From JAOABC01 sp041287495 (GTDB lineage: Bacteria; Aquificota; Aquificia; Aquificales; Hydrogenothermaceae), in NCBI GenBank assembly GCA_041287495.1, contig JBEULE010000042.1, positions 1 through 64,000 on the forward strand: a stretch of DNA of 64,000 nucleotides. The letters are read 5' to 3'. Positions 24,910 through 34,183 of this stretch are shown in pieces; position 1 is the first letter of the stretch; each line of letters begins with the position of its first letter. The notes below the pieces were generated by a model. The model ran no database searches and was not told the DNA's origin. It was given only the letters and a program-made list of their open reading frames with translations. The position numbers and the translations under genes are program-made.

Positions 24910-25900
24910 AGGAAACTTTATACTCTTTTATTATCTCAAGTAGAACTTGGTTCAATTTTTCTGGATCGTGTCTTGCATAGTTACCTTCGTTAAGTAGAGT
25001 CTTTGCATAAACTTTTAACCCCATCCTAGACAGGTTTCCAGCATCTACAACAACAGGTTCAGAATTTTCAGCTAAATATCTCTTTAAAACATCATCAGGT
25101 GGTATCTCAGTATTTACGATAGCTATATCTAAAAATCCTGAATTTTCATCGCCGGTTACTATCTTATTTAACACTTTAACATGATCTGAAGCTGTAAATT
25201 CATCAGTTTCTCCATACTGGGTCATAACGTTACATACGTATATCTTTAATGCTTTACTTTCCAAAATAGCATCTCTTATATCTTTTATCAAAATGTTTGG
25301 GATTATACTTGTAAATAAACTTCCCGGACCTAAGATAATTATATCTGCGTTTATTATCCTATCTATAGCTTTTTGAGGAGCTTTAATGTTGGAAGGTTCA
25401 AGCCATATATCTTCTATTTTAGCAATTAACTTTTTACCATACTCAGTTATCTCAACTTCCCCTTTTATAACTTTTCCATCTGTAAATCTTGCAACGAGAT
25501 TAACCATACTATCTGTTGAAGGTATTATCTCACCTTTTATATTCAAAATCTTTGATGTTATCTCAACTGCATTAAGAAAATCTCCGGTTATCTTTGTTAA
25601 AACCGTGAGAAAAAGATTTCCAAAGCTATGCCCTTTTAATCCTTCTCCTTCCTCAAATCTATACTGCATAACTTTTGTTAGTATATCCTCATCTTCAGCT
25701 AAAGCTGTTATACAGTTTCTAACATCTCCAGGTGCTGGAATATTCATCTGTTTTCTAAGTATTCCAGTACTTCCTCCGTTATCAGATACGGTAACTATGG
25801 CAGATAACTTTTCTATGTACTCCGGTACAAACTTCTTTATCCCTCTCAAAAGTGATGATAAACCTGTCCCTCCTCCTATTGCAACCACTTTCACAGTCAA
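24899..25900 (-). CDS. YvcK-family UDP-sugar-binding protein
   Basis: 333 residues of the CofD-like fold, with GGGTGLSSLLRGIK at the N-terminus, TVSDNGGSTG, and PAPGDVRNCITAL. Family members bind UDP-GlcNAc and link carbon metabolism with cell-wall growth (gluconeogenesis factor in Bacillus). CofD itself is less likely because flanking F420 genes are absent. It overlaps mtnA by 4 nt and nadB by 11 nt. Confidence 0.9.
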   Translation of the reverse strand: MTVKVVAIGGGTGLSSLLRGIKKFVPEYIEKLSAIVTVSDNGGSTGILRKQMNIPAPGDVRNCITALAEDEDILTKVMQYRFEEGEGLKGHSFGNLFLTVLTKITGDFLNAVEITSKILNIKGEIIPSTDSMVNLVARFTDGKVIKGEVEITEYGKKLIAKIEDIWLEPSNIKAPQKAIDRIINADIIILGPGSLFTSIIPNILIKDIRDAILESKALKIYVCNVMTQYGETDEFTASDHVKVLNKIVTGDENSGFLDIAIVNTEIPPDDVLKRYLAENSEPVVVDAGNLSRMGLKVYAKTLLNEGNYARHDPEKLNQVLLEIIKEYKVSYAT

Positions 25901-26931
25901 TTGCCTCCAATTTTTTTACCAAAAAACTTTAAAATTTTCTCTCTATCTGGCTTATCTATTATACCTTTTTCTGTTATTATTGCACTGATATATTCAGAAG
26001 GTGTTATATCAAAAGAGTAATTAAGGGCTTTTGAAGAATTGGGAGCAACTAAACAGTCTCCACATTTTTTTACTTCATCTTGACTTCTCTGTTCTATAGG
26101 TATATCTTCACCTTTTTCAAGTGTTAAGTCAAATGTAGAAGTTGGAGCAGCTACATAAAAAGGTATTCCATGATGTTTTGCAAGGATTGCTAAAGAGTAT
26201 GTTCCTATCTTGTTTGCGACATCTCCATTTAAAGTTATCCTATCTGCACCAACAACTATAAGGTCAATCTCTCCTTTTGACATAAGAAATCCGGCTGATG
26301 AATCTGTAATTATATAATGGGGAATACCTTCCTGAGAAAGCTCCCAAGCTGTAAGTCTTGAACCTTGTAGGTAAGGTCTTGTTTCATCAACATAAACAGT
26401 TATATCTTTACCATTTTCATAGGCAGACCTTATAACTCCAAGAGCTGTCCCCCAGCCAGCTGTTGCTAATGACCCTGTATTACAGTGTGTCAATATCTTT
26501 GCCTTTTTAGGAATTAAAACTTCTCCGTATCCTCCTATAGATTTATTAGCATGGTAATCTTCTAACTCTATCCTCTGAGCTTCTTTGAGAAGTTTATTTA
26601 AAATATCTGGGCTATCTCTATATGTTAGATAAAATTTTTCCATTCTATCAAGAGCCCAGAAGAGATTTACAGCCGTTGGTCTAGTTTTCTTTAATCTATC
26701 TACCACTTCCTTATAATCTAATCCTTCTTTTATACCTACATAGAACCCGTAAGCTCCAACTATTCCTATAAGTGGAGCTCCTCTTACAATCATATCTTTT
26801 ATGGCTCTCTCGTAATCATCTAAAGATTTAAGTTTTATCCACTCTTCCTGTGAGGGAAGTTTAAGCTGATTTAAAGCATACAGAAAGCCATCTTTAAAGT
26901 CTATCGGTCTTATATCTTTTAACTTCCTCAA
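25897..26931 (-). CDS. mtnA: S-methyl-5-thioribose-1-phosphate isomerase
   Basis: Converts methylthioribose-1-phosphate to methylthioribulose-1-phosphate in methionine salvage. 344 residues of the eIF2B-related family with the catalytic region THCNTGSLATAGWGTALG, DETRPYLQGSRLTAWEL and VGADRITLNGD. SpeD in this window drives spermidine synthesis, which yields the MTA this pathway recycles, but the genes are not adjacent. Four-nt overlaps join it to rimO and yvcK. Confidence 0.95.
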   Translation of the reverse strand: MRKLKDIRPIDFKDGFLYALNQLKLPSQEEWIKLKSLDDYERAIKDMIVRGAPLIGIVGAYGFYVGIKEGLDYKEVVDRLKKTRPTAVNLFWALDRMEKFYLTYRDSPDILNKLLKEAQRIELEDYHANKSIGGYGEVLIPKKAKILTHCNTGSLATAGWGTALGVIRSAYENGKDITVYVDETRPYLQGSRLTAWELSQEGIPHYIITDSSAGFLMSKGEIDLIVVGADRITLNGDVANKIGTYSLAILAKHHGIPFYVAAPTSTFDLTLEKGEDIPIEQRSQDEVKKCGDCLVAPNSSKALNYSFDITPSEYISAIITEKGIIDKPDREKILKFFGKKIGGN

Positions 26932-28220
26932 ATTAACTCTCCAACAACATCGTATTTATCAACTACATCTTTTATTTTAACTTTAAGTATATTTCCCGGT
27001 TTAACCGGTTCTGTTGTCTCTATATAGACAATACCATCTATGTCGTAGGCATTTCTATAACTTCTTCCTATAGGTAGTGTCTCCCATTCTTCTGAAAAAC
27101 CATCCACTATAACATCAAAAACCTTCCCAACTGTATATCTATTTTTTTCTTCTGTTATATCTTCCTGTATAGATAAAATAGTGTTAAATCTCTCAATCTT
27201 TTCTTGGTAAGGTATCAAATCTTGATGCTTTTGGTAAGCAGGGGTTCCTTCTTCGTGGGAGTAGGTAAATATTCCAAGCCAGTCAAATTTAGCTTCCTGT
27301 ATAAATTTAACCATATTTTCAAAATCTTTTTCACTTTCAGAAGGGTATCCCACTATAACAGAACTTCTTATAGCTATATCTGGAATATACTTGTCTTTCC
27401 ACTCTAAAATTTGGTACAACTTTTTCTTTCTATAGCCTCTCATCATATCCTTTAATATATTGTCTTCACTATGTTGTATAGGCATCTCTATATATTTTAA
27501 AACTTTTTTACTATCCTTAAGAAATTTAAAGAAATCCTCATCTACTGTAGAAGGATAAAGATAGAAAAGTCTTATCCATTGAATTCCATCTATTTTTTCA
27601 ATTTCTTTCAAAAGATTAGACAACATAGGTTTATTATAGATGTCATATCCATAATAACTTGTATCCTGAGAGACGATATTTAACTCTTTAACTCCTAAAT
27701 CAGCTAATCTCTTCGTTTCTTCAACGAGAACTTCTAATGGTTTACTTCTATGTTTTCCCCTTATGTTAGGAATAGCACAGAAAGAACATGTATGGTCGCA
27801 ACCTTCCGATATCTTCAAGTAGGCAAGATGTTTTGGTGTTGATATAACTCTGTCTGATTTTTCATTTTTATCTAAACCTATCATTAACGGTATATCTCTC
27901 TGTTGTGATATATCTATGAAAAGATCAACCTCTGGAATCTCCCTTTGAAGCTCCTCTTTGTACCTTTCCACCAAACATCCTGTAACTATAACCTTTTTAT
28001 CTGAATTTTTTTTATATTCACATGCTTCAAGTATAGTATTTATAGATTCCTCTTTGGCAGCATCAATAAAACCACATGTGTTTATTATGATAATATCAGA
28101 ATTTTCCGGATCTGAACTAAACTCTATCTGGTCTCTCTTAAAACTTCCCAAAAGATATTCAGTATCCACAAGATTTTTAGGACATCCTAAACTTATAACA
28201 TTTATTTTAATTTTTCTCAA
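26928..28220 (-). CDS. rimO: Ribosomal protein S12 methylthiotransferase
   Basis: A radical SAM enzyme adding methylthio to Asp88 of S12. 430 residues: an N-terminal UPF0004 domain with Cys residues (SLGCPKNLVDTE, NTCGFID, GCLVERY), a radical-SAM triad (SEGCDHTCSFCAIP), and a C-terminal TRAM domain. SLGCPKNLVD is the RimO rather than MiaB version. First gene of a seven-gene minus-strand run; the promoter is at 28249-28276. Confidence 0.96.
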   Translation of the reverse strand: MRKIKINVISLGCPKNLVDTEYLLGSFKRDQIEFSSDPENSDIIIINTCGFIDAAKEESINTILEACEYKKNSDKKVIVTGCLVERYKEELQREIPEVDLFIDISQQRDIPLMIGLDKNEKSDRVISTPKHLAYLKISEGCDHTCSFCAIPNIRGKHRSKPLEVLVEETKRLADLGVKELNIVSQDTSYYGYDIYNKPMLSNLLKEIEKIDGIQWIRLFYLYPSTVDEDFFKFLKDSKKVLKYIEMPIQHSEDNILKDMMRGYRKKKLYQILEWKDKYIPDIAIRSSVIVGYPSESEKDFENMVKFIQEAKFDWLGIFTYSHEEGTPAYQKHQDLIPYQEKIERFNTILSIQEDITEEKNRYTVGKVFDVIVDGFSEEWETLPIGRSYRNAYDIDGIVYIETTEPVKPGNILKVKIKDVVDKYDVVGELI

Positions 28221-28230
28221 AAAACACCCC

Positions 28231-28258
28231 TTGAAATTTTGATAAAATAAGATATCAT
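28231..28258 (+). promoter_or_regulatory. Promoter of the small membrane protein gene
   Basis: TTGAAA 28231-28236, a 16-bp spacer and TATCAT 28253-28258. Its -10 overlaps that of the divergent rimO promoter. Confidence 0.5.
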
Positions 28259-28276
28259 ATTAAAAAAAGTTTTCAA
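28249..28276 (-). promoter_or_regulatory. rimO operon promoter, overlapping the divergent one
   Basis: On the minus strand TTGAAA (28276-28271), a 16-bp spacer and TATCTT (28254-28249). The two divergent -10 elements share bases around 28253-28254, so the promoters may compete. Confidence 0.5.
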
Positions 28277-28288
28277 GAAGGTTTAAAA

Positions 28289-28504
28289 ATGATCGATCCT
28301 AATACTTTTCAACAGATGGAAAAAAATGCTACAGATTTACTTTTAAAAATTTTAATACCTCTATGGATTATTTTATCGGTAGTCGTTACAGTGTGGAGCT
28401 ACAAATCTACAAGAGCAAAAGTATTTTGGAAAAACCTTTACAAAAGTGTATTTCCTCCTAAAGAATCAACCTCTAACGAAGAAAAAAGATGGTTTAGAAA
28501 GTAG
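28289..28504 (+). CDS. Small single-helix membrane protein, unknown
   Basis: 71 residues with one membrane helix (LLLKILIPLWIILSVVVTVW) and a basic C-terminus ending KRWFRK. AGAAGG precedes ATG 28289 by about 8 nt. No family recognised. The gene ends exactly where the convergent dtd gene ends. Confidence 0.7.
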   Translation: MIDPNTFQQMEKNATDLLLKILIPLWIILSVVVTVWSYKSTRAKVFWKNLYKSVFPPKESTSNEEKRWFRK

Positions 28505-28948
28505 TCATAAATCCTTTGAATTTAGTATAAATGTAACAGGTCCATCATTTAAAATATAAACTTTCATATCTGCACCGAATATTCCAGTTTGTGTTGGAAT
28601 ATGTTTTGATATCTCCTTAACAAATAAACTATACAGTCTGTTAGCATACTCCGGATCTGCTGAAAAATCAAAAGAAGGTCTTCTACCTTTTCTAAGATTC
28701 GCAACCAAGGTAAACTGTGAAACAACAAGAGCCTCACCTTTAATATCAATCAAGGAAAGATTCATCTTTCCATTTTGGTCTTCAAATATCCTCAAATTGA
28801 CGATTTTATTTATAAGTTTTAAAACATCCTCTTCAGTATCTTCTTTTGAAACTCCAAGAAGAATATTAACTCCTTTACCTATTTTACCAACAACTTTTCC
28901 TTCAACTTCTACATAAGACTCCAAAACTCTCTGGACTACAGCTATCAT
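28505..28948 (-). CDS. dtd: D-aminoacyl-tRNA deacylase
   Basis: Hydrolyses D-amino acids from mischarged tRNA. 147 residues with both signature motifs, SQFTLVANLRKGRRPSF and NDGPVTFIL, the latter carrying the Gly-cisPro element near the C-terminus. Overlaps the TetR gene by 4 nt. Confidence 0.97.
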   Translation of the reverse strand: MIAVVQRVLESYVEVEGKVVGKIGKGVNILLGVSKEDTEEDVLKLINKIVNLRIFEDQNGKMNLSLIDIKGEALVVSQFTLVANLRKGRRPSFDFSADPEYANRLYSLFVKEISKHIPTQTGIFGADMKVYILNDGPVTFILNSKDL

Positions 28949-29538
28949 CTAGCAATTATTCCGTAGAAAAGTTCAGATATAAGTTCTTCTGGATTTGATA
29001 TTATAGGTCCGGTTCTTCCTTCCATTACATAAGCAAAGACCTTTGCCTGTATTAAACCTATAAATAACATAGCCGTTTCAGAGGGATTTACATCTTTTCT
29101 AATTATACCTTCCTGCTGACCTTTTTCAATTATAGTCGCAAGTTTCGATTTATAATCATTTACAAATGAGTGCAGTATATCAAAAAACTTTTTATTTCCT
29201 GACCTACTAAATTCAAAACACAGTATAGGAACAACTCCCCTAGTTTCTTCTAACACAGATATATGTTCTCTCATAACCTGTTTTAAGGTTTCCTCTGTAG
29301 ATAAATTCATAGCCATAGCTCTATCTACACTTTGGGAGCATTTTCCAATATATCTATTTATTATCTCTACAATGATAGTGTCAAGGGAAGGAAAATGTTT
29401 ATATATAGCAGCATCTGTTATACCTATCTTATTACCTATATTTTTTGCTGTAAACTTTCTAAGTCCCTCTTCAAATATAATCTGTGCTCCAGCACGTATT
29501 ATCTTTTCTTTTGTTGACAACTCTTCAGTCTCAACCAT
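28945..29538 (-). CDS. TetR/AcrR-family transcriptional regulator
   Basis: 197 residues: an N-terminal helix-turn-helix (FTAKNIGNKIGITDAAIYKHFPSLDTII, residues about 25-52) and an all-helical ligand-binding domain. Neighbouring genes (dtd, DHH phosphoesterase) are not obvious targets; no efflux gene adjoins. GGAGG precedes ATG 29538. Confidence 0.92.
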   Translation of the reverse strand: MVETEELSTKEKIIRAGAQIIFEEGLRKFTAKNIGNKIGITDAAIYKHFPSLDTIIVEIINRYIGKCSQSVDRAMAMNLSTEETLKQVMREHISVLEETRGVVPILCFEFSRSGNKKFFDILHSFVNDYKSKLATIIEKGQQEGIIRKDVNPSETAMLFIGLIQAKVFAYVMEGRTGPIISNPEELISELFYGIIAR

Positions 29539-29548
29539 TTAAAACCTC

Positions 29549-30409
29549 CTAAATAAGTAAGATATTACAAAACTCCGTTAGAGATAGGGAAGCTCCAGCT
29601 GCGTTTCTATGTCCTCCACCTCCAAGTAGTTTAGCCAAATCTAAAGCAGATGGATTATGGTGGTCTAAACTTCTAAAACTAAGCTTTACATAATCTCCAT
29701 TTATAGAAAATAAACATACAGCTTGGTCAAACTTTGTACTTAGTAAATTACCTATCTCAGATTGAAAAAGTCCTGTGTTATAAGCTCTAACCTTATAATC
29801 TCCTATCTTTATAAACAGATCTTTTGACTTCTCTACAAAAGTTTCAATAAGATATGTTGTATACTGGTTGATTATCTTTCCCTTTTCTATTATTTGTTCT
29901 AAGGATTGATTTTGTATTATGTCTTTTACCTCTTCAGGTTTGTTTGTAAACAAAAATAGGTAATCATTAACATACTTTGTGATATCTCCAAATTCCCACT
30001 TCCATATATCCTTATCTTCAACATATTTAACCACTTCCGGTAAATTATCTCCAAAGAAATACCTGTAAGTTAAAGATGCTCCGGAGGAGTTATCGTCAAA
30101 GATATATTTAAGATTTGGATACTTTTTAGATAGATTTTCCAACATTTCCTTAACACTTATATGGTGGTCTATCACTACTACATTTACTCCTTTTTTAAGG
30201 AGAGTTTCAAGATCTTTTTCTTTTAGAGAAAAGTCAACAATGTAAACAGTTGTATCCTCGTCTACTTCAGAAAGTAGATCATTTAAAACTTCCTCTTTAT
30301 AGCTATGTTCAAAGGGAAGGAGCTTACATTCATTTAACTTCATAAGTAAAACAGCTGCAGCCGTTGTTCCGTCTGTACAGTTTTTGTGATATACGCAAAT
30401 ATTTTTCAT
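29549..30409 (-). CDS. DHH-family phosphoesterase
   Basis: 286 residues: an N-terminal DHH domain with HKNCTDGTTAA, YIVDFSL and VVIDHHIS carrying metal ligands, and a C-terminal DHHA1 domain with GGGGHRNAAGA. It resembles oligoribonuclease and cyclic-dinucleotide phosphodiesterase relatives (NrnA/GdpP types) without extra domains. Exact substrate not assigned. GAGGAGG precedes ATG 30409. Confidence 0.88.
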   Translation of the reverse strand: MKNICVYHKNCTDGTTAAAVLLMKLNECKLLPFEHSYKEEVLNDLLSEVDEDTTVYIVDFSLKEKDLETLLKKGVNVVVIDHHISVKEMLENLSKKYPNLKYIFDDNSSGASLTYRYFFGDNLPEVVKYVEDKDIWKWEFGDITKYVNDYLFLFTNKPEEVKDIIQNQSLEQIIEKGKIINQYTTYLIETFVEKSKDLFIKIGDYKVRAYNTGLFQSEIGNLLSTKFDQAVCLFSINGDYVKLSFRSLDHHNPSALDLAKLLGGGGHRNAAGASLSLTEFCNILLI

Positions 30410-30427
30410 TAAAACCTCCTCTACAAT

Positions 30428-30456
30428 ATTTTAAGTTAATAAATGCTAACTGTAAA
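30428..30456 (-). promoter_or_regulatory. Promoter of the DHH phosphoesterase gene
   Basis: On the minus strand TTTACA (30456-30451), a 17-bp spacer and TAAAAT (30433-30428). The rest of the 310-nt gap up to 30660 is AT-rich with nothing else clear. Confidence 0.6.
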
Positions 30457-30659
30457 GCTTTTTGTAATCAAAATAATTATATATCTTTTCATCAAAAAAT
30501 TTGTATATGAATATCTTTATCTAATATACAGAGAATTACATATTTTTTAAAAATCTCATTTAACCAAAAAAATTACTATTTAAAAACAAATTAATAACAA
30601 AAATTTTCTCATTTTTAGTATAACCTGAAAAGTAAATCTTTATCTATCACACTCTAAGA

Positions 30660-30713
30660 TTGACAACCACTATATGTAGTGTTATATTAAATCAAAAACA
30701 CTATATGTAGGAG
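30660..30713 (+). promoter_or_regulatory. nrdB promoter with two NrdR boxes
   Basis: TTGACA 30660-30665, a 17-bp spacer and TATATT 30683-30688. NrdR-type boxes CCACTATATGTAGTGT (30667-30682) and ACACTATATGTAGGAG (30698-30713) match the ACACWATATATWGTGT consensus at 14 and 13 of 16 positions. Their 31-bp spacing is three helical turns. Box 1 fills the promoter spacer and box 2 covers the Shine-Dalgarno, so NrdR should repress. nrdR is not in the window. Confidence 0.85.
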
Positions 30714-30719
30714 GATACC

Positions 30720-31700
30720 ATGGCATTCATCGGAAAGACCTCTGTCAGAGACAATATAAGACTTTCAGAAAGTCCAAGATATCCAGTTTTTAAAGAGATA
30801 TATACAAAACAGAAAAAAGCTGTTTGGTTTCCAGAAGAGCTGAATATACAACAGGATGTTCTTGATTACAAATCTCTAACTTCTACAGAGAAAGATCTAT
30901 TTGATTCTGCAGTTGGATATTTTGCTTCTTCCGAGTTGTTAGTCCAAAATGTCCTTGGTAATGGCTTCTTTCCAGTTTTAACTGACCCTTACGCTAAGAT
31001 GAGTTTTTCAACCCAGATGTTTATGGAAAACATTCATTCTGACTTTTTTGAAATAATACTAAACAGTTTTGATATGGACAGGAAGAGAATATATAACATC
31101 ACCTTAGAAGATAAATTACTGATGGAAAAGCAGGAGCTTATTGTAAGGGCTGTTGATAGGATAACTTACGGAAAAGCTGACCCTGACAGTTTGGAAGGTA
31201 AAAAGCAGATTCTCACTTCTATACTTTTAAACAACATAATTCAGGAAGGACTTTTCTTCTATTCAGCCTTTGCACACTTTTTTGCAATGAAGGATACGGG
31301 AAAGATGAAGAATGTTGTCAGTGGAGTTGAGCTTATCCTTATAGATGAGTCTCTGCATCTTCAAAACGGAATAGAAGCTATTCTTACAATAGTGGAAGAG
31401 AATCCTGAGATAGTTGATGACTATAACTTTGTAGAGAATATAAGACAATCCATAATAGATGCAGTTGAACTTGAGCTTAACTATCTAAAAACAAAATTTG
31501 GCGGAACAACAATATTCGGAGTATCTTACAGAGAGCTTGAGCAGTATATGAAGTATATAGCTGATAGGAGACTTATAGAACTTGGATTTGACCCTCAATT
31601 TAACATCCAAGAGAATCCTCTTAAATTCTTACAAAAAGAAGATATTAAAAAATTAACAAATTTCTTTGAAGTATCTTCTACTGAATATACCAATTTCTAA
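30720..31700 (+). CDS. nrdB: Ribonucleotide reductase small subunit, tyrosine-less (class Ic-like)
   Basis: Houses the metal cofactor that starts the radical for dNTP synthesis. 326 residues; ligands read as Glu72, Glu103, His106, Glu176, Glu210 and His213 with the spacing of E. coli NrdB (84-115-118 equals 72-103-106). The radical tyrosine position (His106 plus 4) is Phe110 in ENIHSDFFEI, and the first ligand is Glu rather than Asp. Both are features of the Mn/Fe class Ic enzymes described in Chlamydia. AGGAGG lies 6 nt before ATG 30720. nrdA follows. Confidence 0.95.
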   Translation: MAFIGKTSVRDNIRLSESPRYPVFKEIYTKQKKAVWFPEELNIQQDVLDYKSLTSTEKDLFDSAVGYFASSELLVQNVLGNGFFPVLTDPYAKMSFSTQMFMENIHSDFFEIILNSFDMDRKRIYNITLEDKLLMEKQELIVRAVDRITYGKADPDSLEGKKQILTSILLNNIIQEGLFFYSAFAHFFAMKDTGKMKNVVSGVELILIDESLHLQNGIEAILTIVEENPEIVDDYNFVENIRQSIIDAVELELNYLKTKFGGTTIFGVSYRELEQYMKYIADRRLIELGFDPQFNIQENPLKFLQKEDIKKLTNFFEVSSTEYTNF

Positions 31701-31786
31701 AAATTTCAAGGATGTATGTTAGTTAAATAAAAATTGTACTGTAGTATAAATTTTACAAGATGTTAAAGAAAGGAGGTCAATTTTGG

Positions 31787-34183
31787 ATGGCAACTGTTGA
31801 AAGAGTAGTTATCAAGAGGGATGGGTCTGTTGAGAAATTTCAGATGAAAAAACTTATAGATGCCATATTTGCACTTTTAGATGGTCTTGATCTTCCTGAT
31901 GATTATGAGATAGTTTTTAAAGTGGCAAAGGAGCTTGATTTAAAAATACCTGAAAGAACAACAACAGAAGACCTTGACTATCTTGTATTAAAAGCTATAG
32001 AGCATCTAATACCAAAAAACTACATATACGATACACTTGCAACAAGACAACTTCTGAAAATAATAAACAGAAGAATAGATAGGAGATTTAACAGTTTTAG
32101 AGATTATATTGGTTATGCTGTAAAAGAACAGCTCTTAAAACCAGAACTCTTAAATTTCGATACAGATTTACTTGAAAGTAAGATAGATTACAAGAGAGAT
32201 TACAATCTTGACTACTTTGGACTTTCAACACTTAAAGATAGATATTTTATGAAAGACAGAAATTTTGAGATAATAGAGAAACCTCAGTGGTTTTTTATGA
32301 GAGTTGCTATGGGAATAGGCAACAACGAAGAGGAGATTTTGAAGATATACGATAAGTTATCTAACCTTGAATATCTCCATTCAACTCCTACACTATTTAA
32401 CTCCGGAACACTTACAAATCAGTATTCAAGCTGTTATGTAAATGTAATAGATGACTCTTTAGACTCGATAATGGACAAAGCAAAAGAAACAGCGTTTTTA
32501 GCTAAGTATGCCGGTGGAGTTGGAACAGATGTAACAAGAATAAGAGCAACAGGAAGTAAGATACACTCTCTAAACGCAAAATCCTCAGGAATAATACCAT
32601 TTATAAAGATTTTTGACACAATAGTAAATGCTATACAACAAGGTGGAAGAAGAAGAAGTAGTCAAGTTATGTACCTACAGCCTTGGCATCTTGATGTAGA
32701 AGCATTTTTAGATTTGAGAGAAACGACAGGAAATCCTTATTTTAGAACCCCTTCACTAAATACAGCTTTATGGATGCCTGATGAACTTATGAGAAGAATA
32801 AAAGAAGGGGAGTTTATTTATCTATTTGACCCGGCAGAATGTCCTGAGTTAATAACCGCTTGGGGAGGAGATTTTAAGAAGAAATACGAACAATGTATAG
32901 AAAAAGCAGAGAAGGGAGAACTTTCACTATGGAAGAAGATATACAGTCAAGACTTTTATAAAAAATTCCTGTTTAAACTTGCAAAAACAGGACATCCTTG
33001 GCTTACCTTTAAAGACAGACACAATGAACATAATCCTTGTCCGGAGTATTCAGTTATAAACTCTTCTAACCTATGTACTGAGATTAGCATTCCTAACTCA
33101 CCTGAATCTACTGCTGTTTGCACCCTTGCATCCGCTAATTTAGCAAAACACATAAAAGAAGACAAAACAGATATAGATTGGGATAAGCTTAAAGAAACTC
33201 TAGAGATTATGGTTGTTGCTCTTGATAACATCCTTGACAAAAACTTCTATCCTTCAGAAGAGTCAAGGAAAAACACAATGGATTTAAGACCTATTGGAAT
33301 TGGATTAATGGGATTCCACGAAGCACTTATAAAATTGGGAATACCTTACGATAGTGATGAAGCAGTAGAACTTGGAAGAAAGATAGCAAAATTTATGAGA
33401 GAAGTTACCTATAAAAAATCTGAGGAACTTGCAAAGGAAAGGGGACCATTCCCTCACTACATTGAGATGGAAAAAGCTGGAAAACCATACCCTTACCCAC
33501 CACGAAGAAATGCAGTTTTATTAGCAATAGCTCCGACTGCTTCAATATCAATAATAGCTGGAACATCTTCATCCATAGATAGTTACTTCTCAAACATATT
33601 CTCAAGGGACACGTTGTCAGGTAAATTTATAGTAGTAAATAAACCTCTTATGAAAGAGTTAGAAGAGAAAGGACTCTGGTCAGAAGAACTTGCCGAAAAG
33701 ATAAAAGCTGACGGTGGTTCTATTCAATACATCTCAGAGCTTGAAGGAAAGATAAACAAAAACTTATACAAAACAGCTTATGAGATAAGCCCTTACAGAC
33801 AGATAGACATAGCAGCTGCTTTTCAAGAGTATATAGACCAAGCAGTTTCAAAATCCCTTTACATAGAAGAAGACCTAAGGTCAGATATGGAGAACATATA
33901 CATGTATGCTTGGGAAAAAGGTCTAAAATCAACTTACTACTGCTTCATAGACAAAACAGTTAAAGGTGAAAAATACACCTTACATGTAAATAAGAGAGGT
34001 GAAAGAAGAGGTTTTGGACTTGCAAAAAGAGATACATCACAGGTTGATAGAGATTTAGAAGAACTTGAAAAACTTGCAAGAGAAAAATATGGAGATGAAG
34101 TTGTTGATAAAGTAAAATCTGGAAATTTAGAAGCCTGTCCAACAGACCCAATTTTAGCAAAGATATGTCCAAGTTGTGAATAA
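31787..34183 (+). CDS. nrdA: Ribonucleotide reductase large subunit
   Basis: Reduces ribonucleoside diphosphates. 798 residues: an N-terminal ATP-cone (VIKRDGSVEKFQMKKL), the 10-stranded barrel with the substrate Cys pair (SSCYVNV, VCTLASANL) and radical Cys (NLCTEI), the Tyr-Tyr radical relay region near 700, and C-terminal redox Cys in CPSCE. ATG 31787 is preferred: AGGAGG at 31771-31776 lies inside the frame that could start at 31760. Co-transcribed with nrdB. Confidence 0.96.
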   Translation: MATVERVVIKRDGSVEKFQMKKLIDAIFALLDGLDLPDDYEIVFKVAKELDLKIPERTTTEDLDYLVLKAIEHLIPKNYIYDTLATRQLLKIINRRIDRRFNSFRDYIGYAVKEQLLKPELLNFDTDLLESKIDYKRDYNLDYFGLSTLKDRYFMKDRNFEIIEKPQWFFMRVAMGIGNNEEEILKIYDKLSNLEYLHSTPTLFNSGTLTNQYSSCYVNVIDDSLDSIMDKAKETAFLAKYAGGVGTDVTRIRATGSKIHSLNAKSSGIIPFIKIFDTIVNAIQQGGRRRSSQVMYLQPWHLDVEAFLDLRETTGNPYFRTPSLNTALWMPDELMRRIKEGEFIYLFDPAECPELITAWGGDFKKKYEQCIEKAEKGELSLWKKIYSQDFYKKFLFKLAKTGHPWLTFKDRHNEHNPCPEYSVINSSNLCTEISIPNSPESTAVCTLASANLAKHIKEDKTDIDWDKLKETLEIMVVALDNILDKNFYPSEESRKNTMDLRPIGIGLMGFHEALIKLGIPYDSDEAVELGRKIAKFMREVTYKKSEELAKERGPFPHYIEMEKAGKPYPYPPRRNAVLLAIAPTASISIIAGTSSSIDSYFSNIFSRDTLSGKFIVVNKPLMKELEEKGLWSEELAEKIKADGGSIQYISELEGKINKNLYKTAYEISPYRQIDIAAAFQEYIDQAVSKSLYIEEDLRSDMENIYMYAWEKGLKSTYYCFIDKTVKGEKYTLHVNKRGERRGFGLAKRDTSQVDRDLEELEKLAREKYGDEVVDKVKSGNLEACPTDPILAKICPSCE

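Noticed and set aside
24899..25900. cofD (F420 synthesis) instead of yvcK
   Set aside because: The N-terminal GGGTGLSSLLRG and SDNGGSTG patterns fit YvcK, and no other F420 gene is nearby.
25386..25988. A 200-codon frame on the plus strand
   Set aside because: Antisense to yvcK and the end of mtnA, both clearly coding; no start signal.
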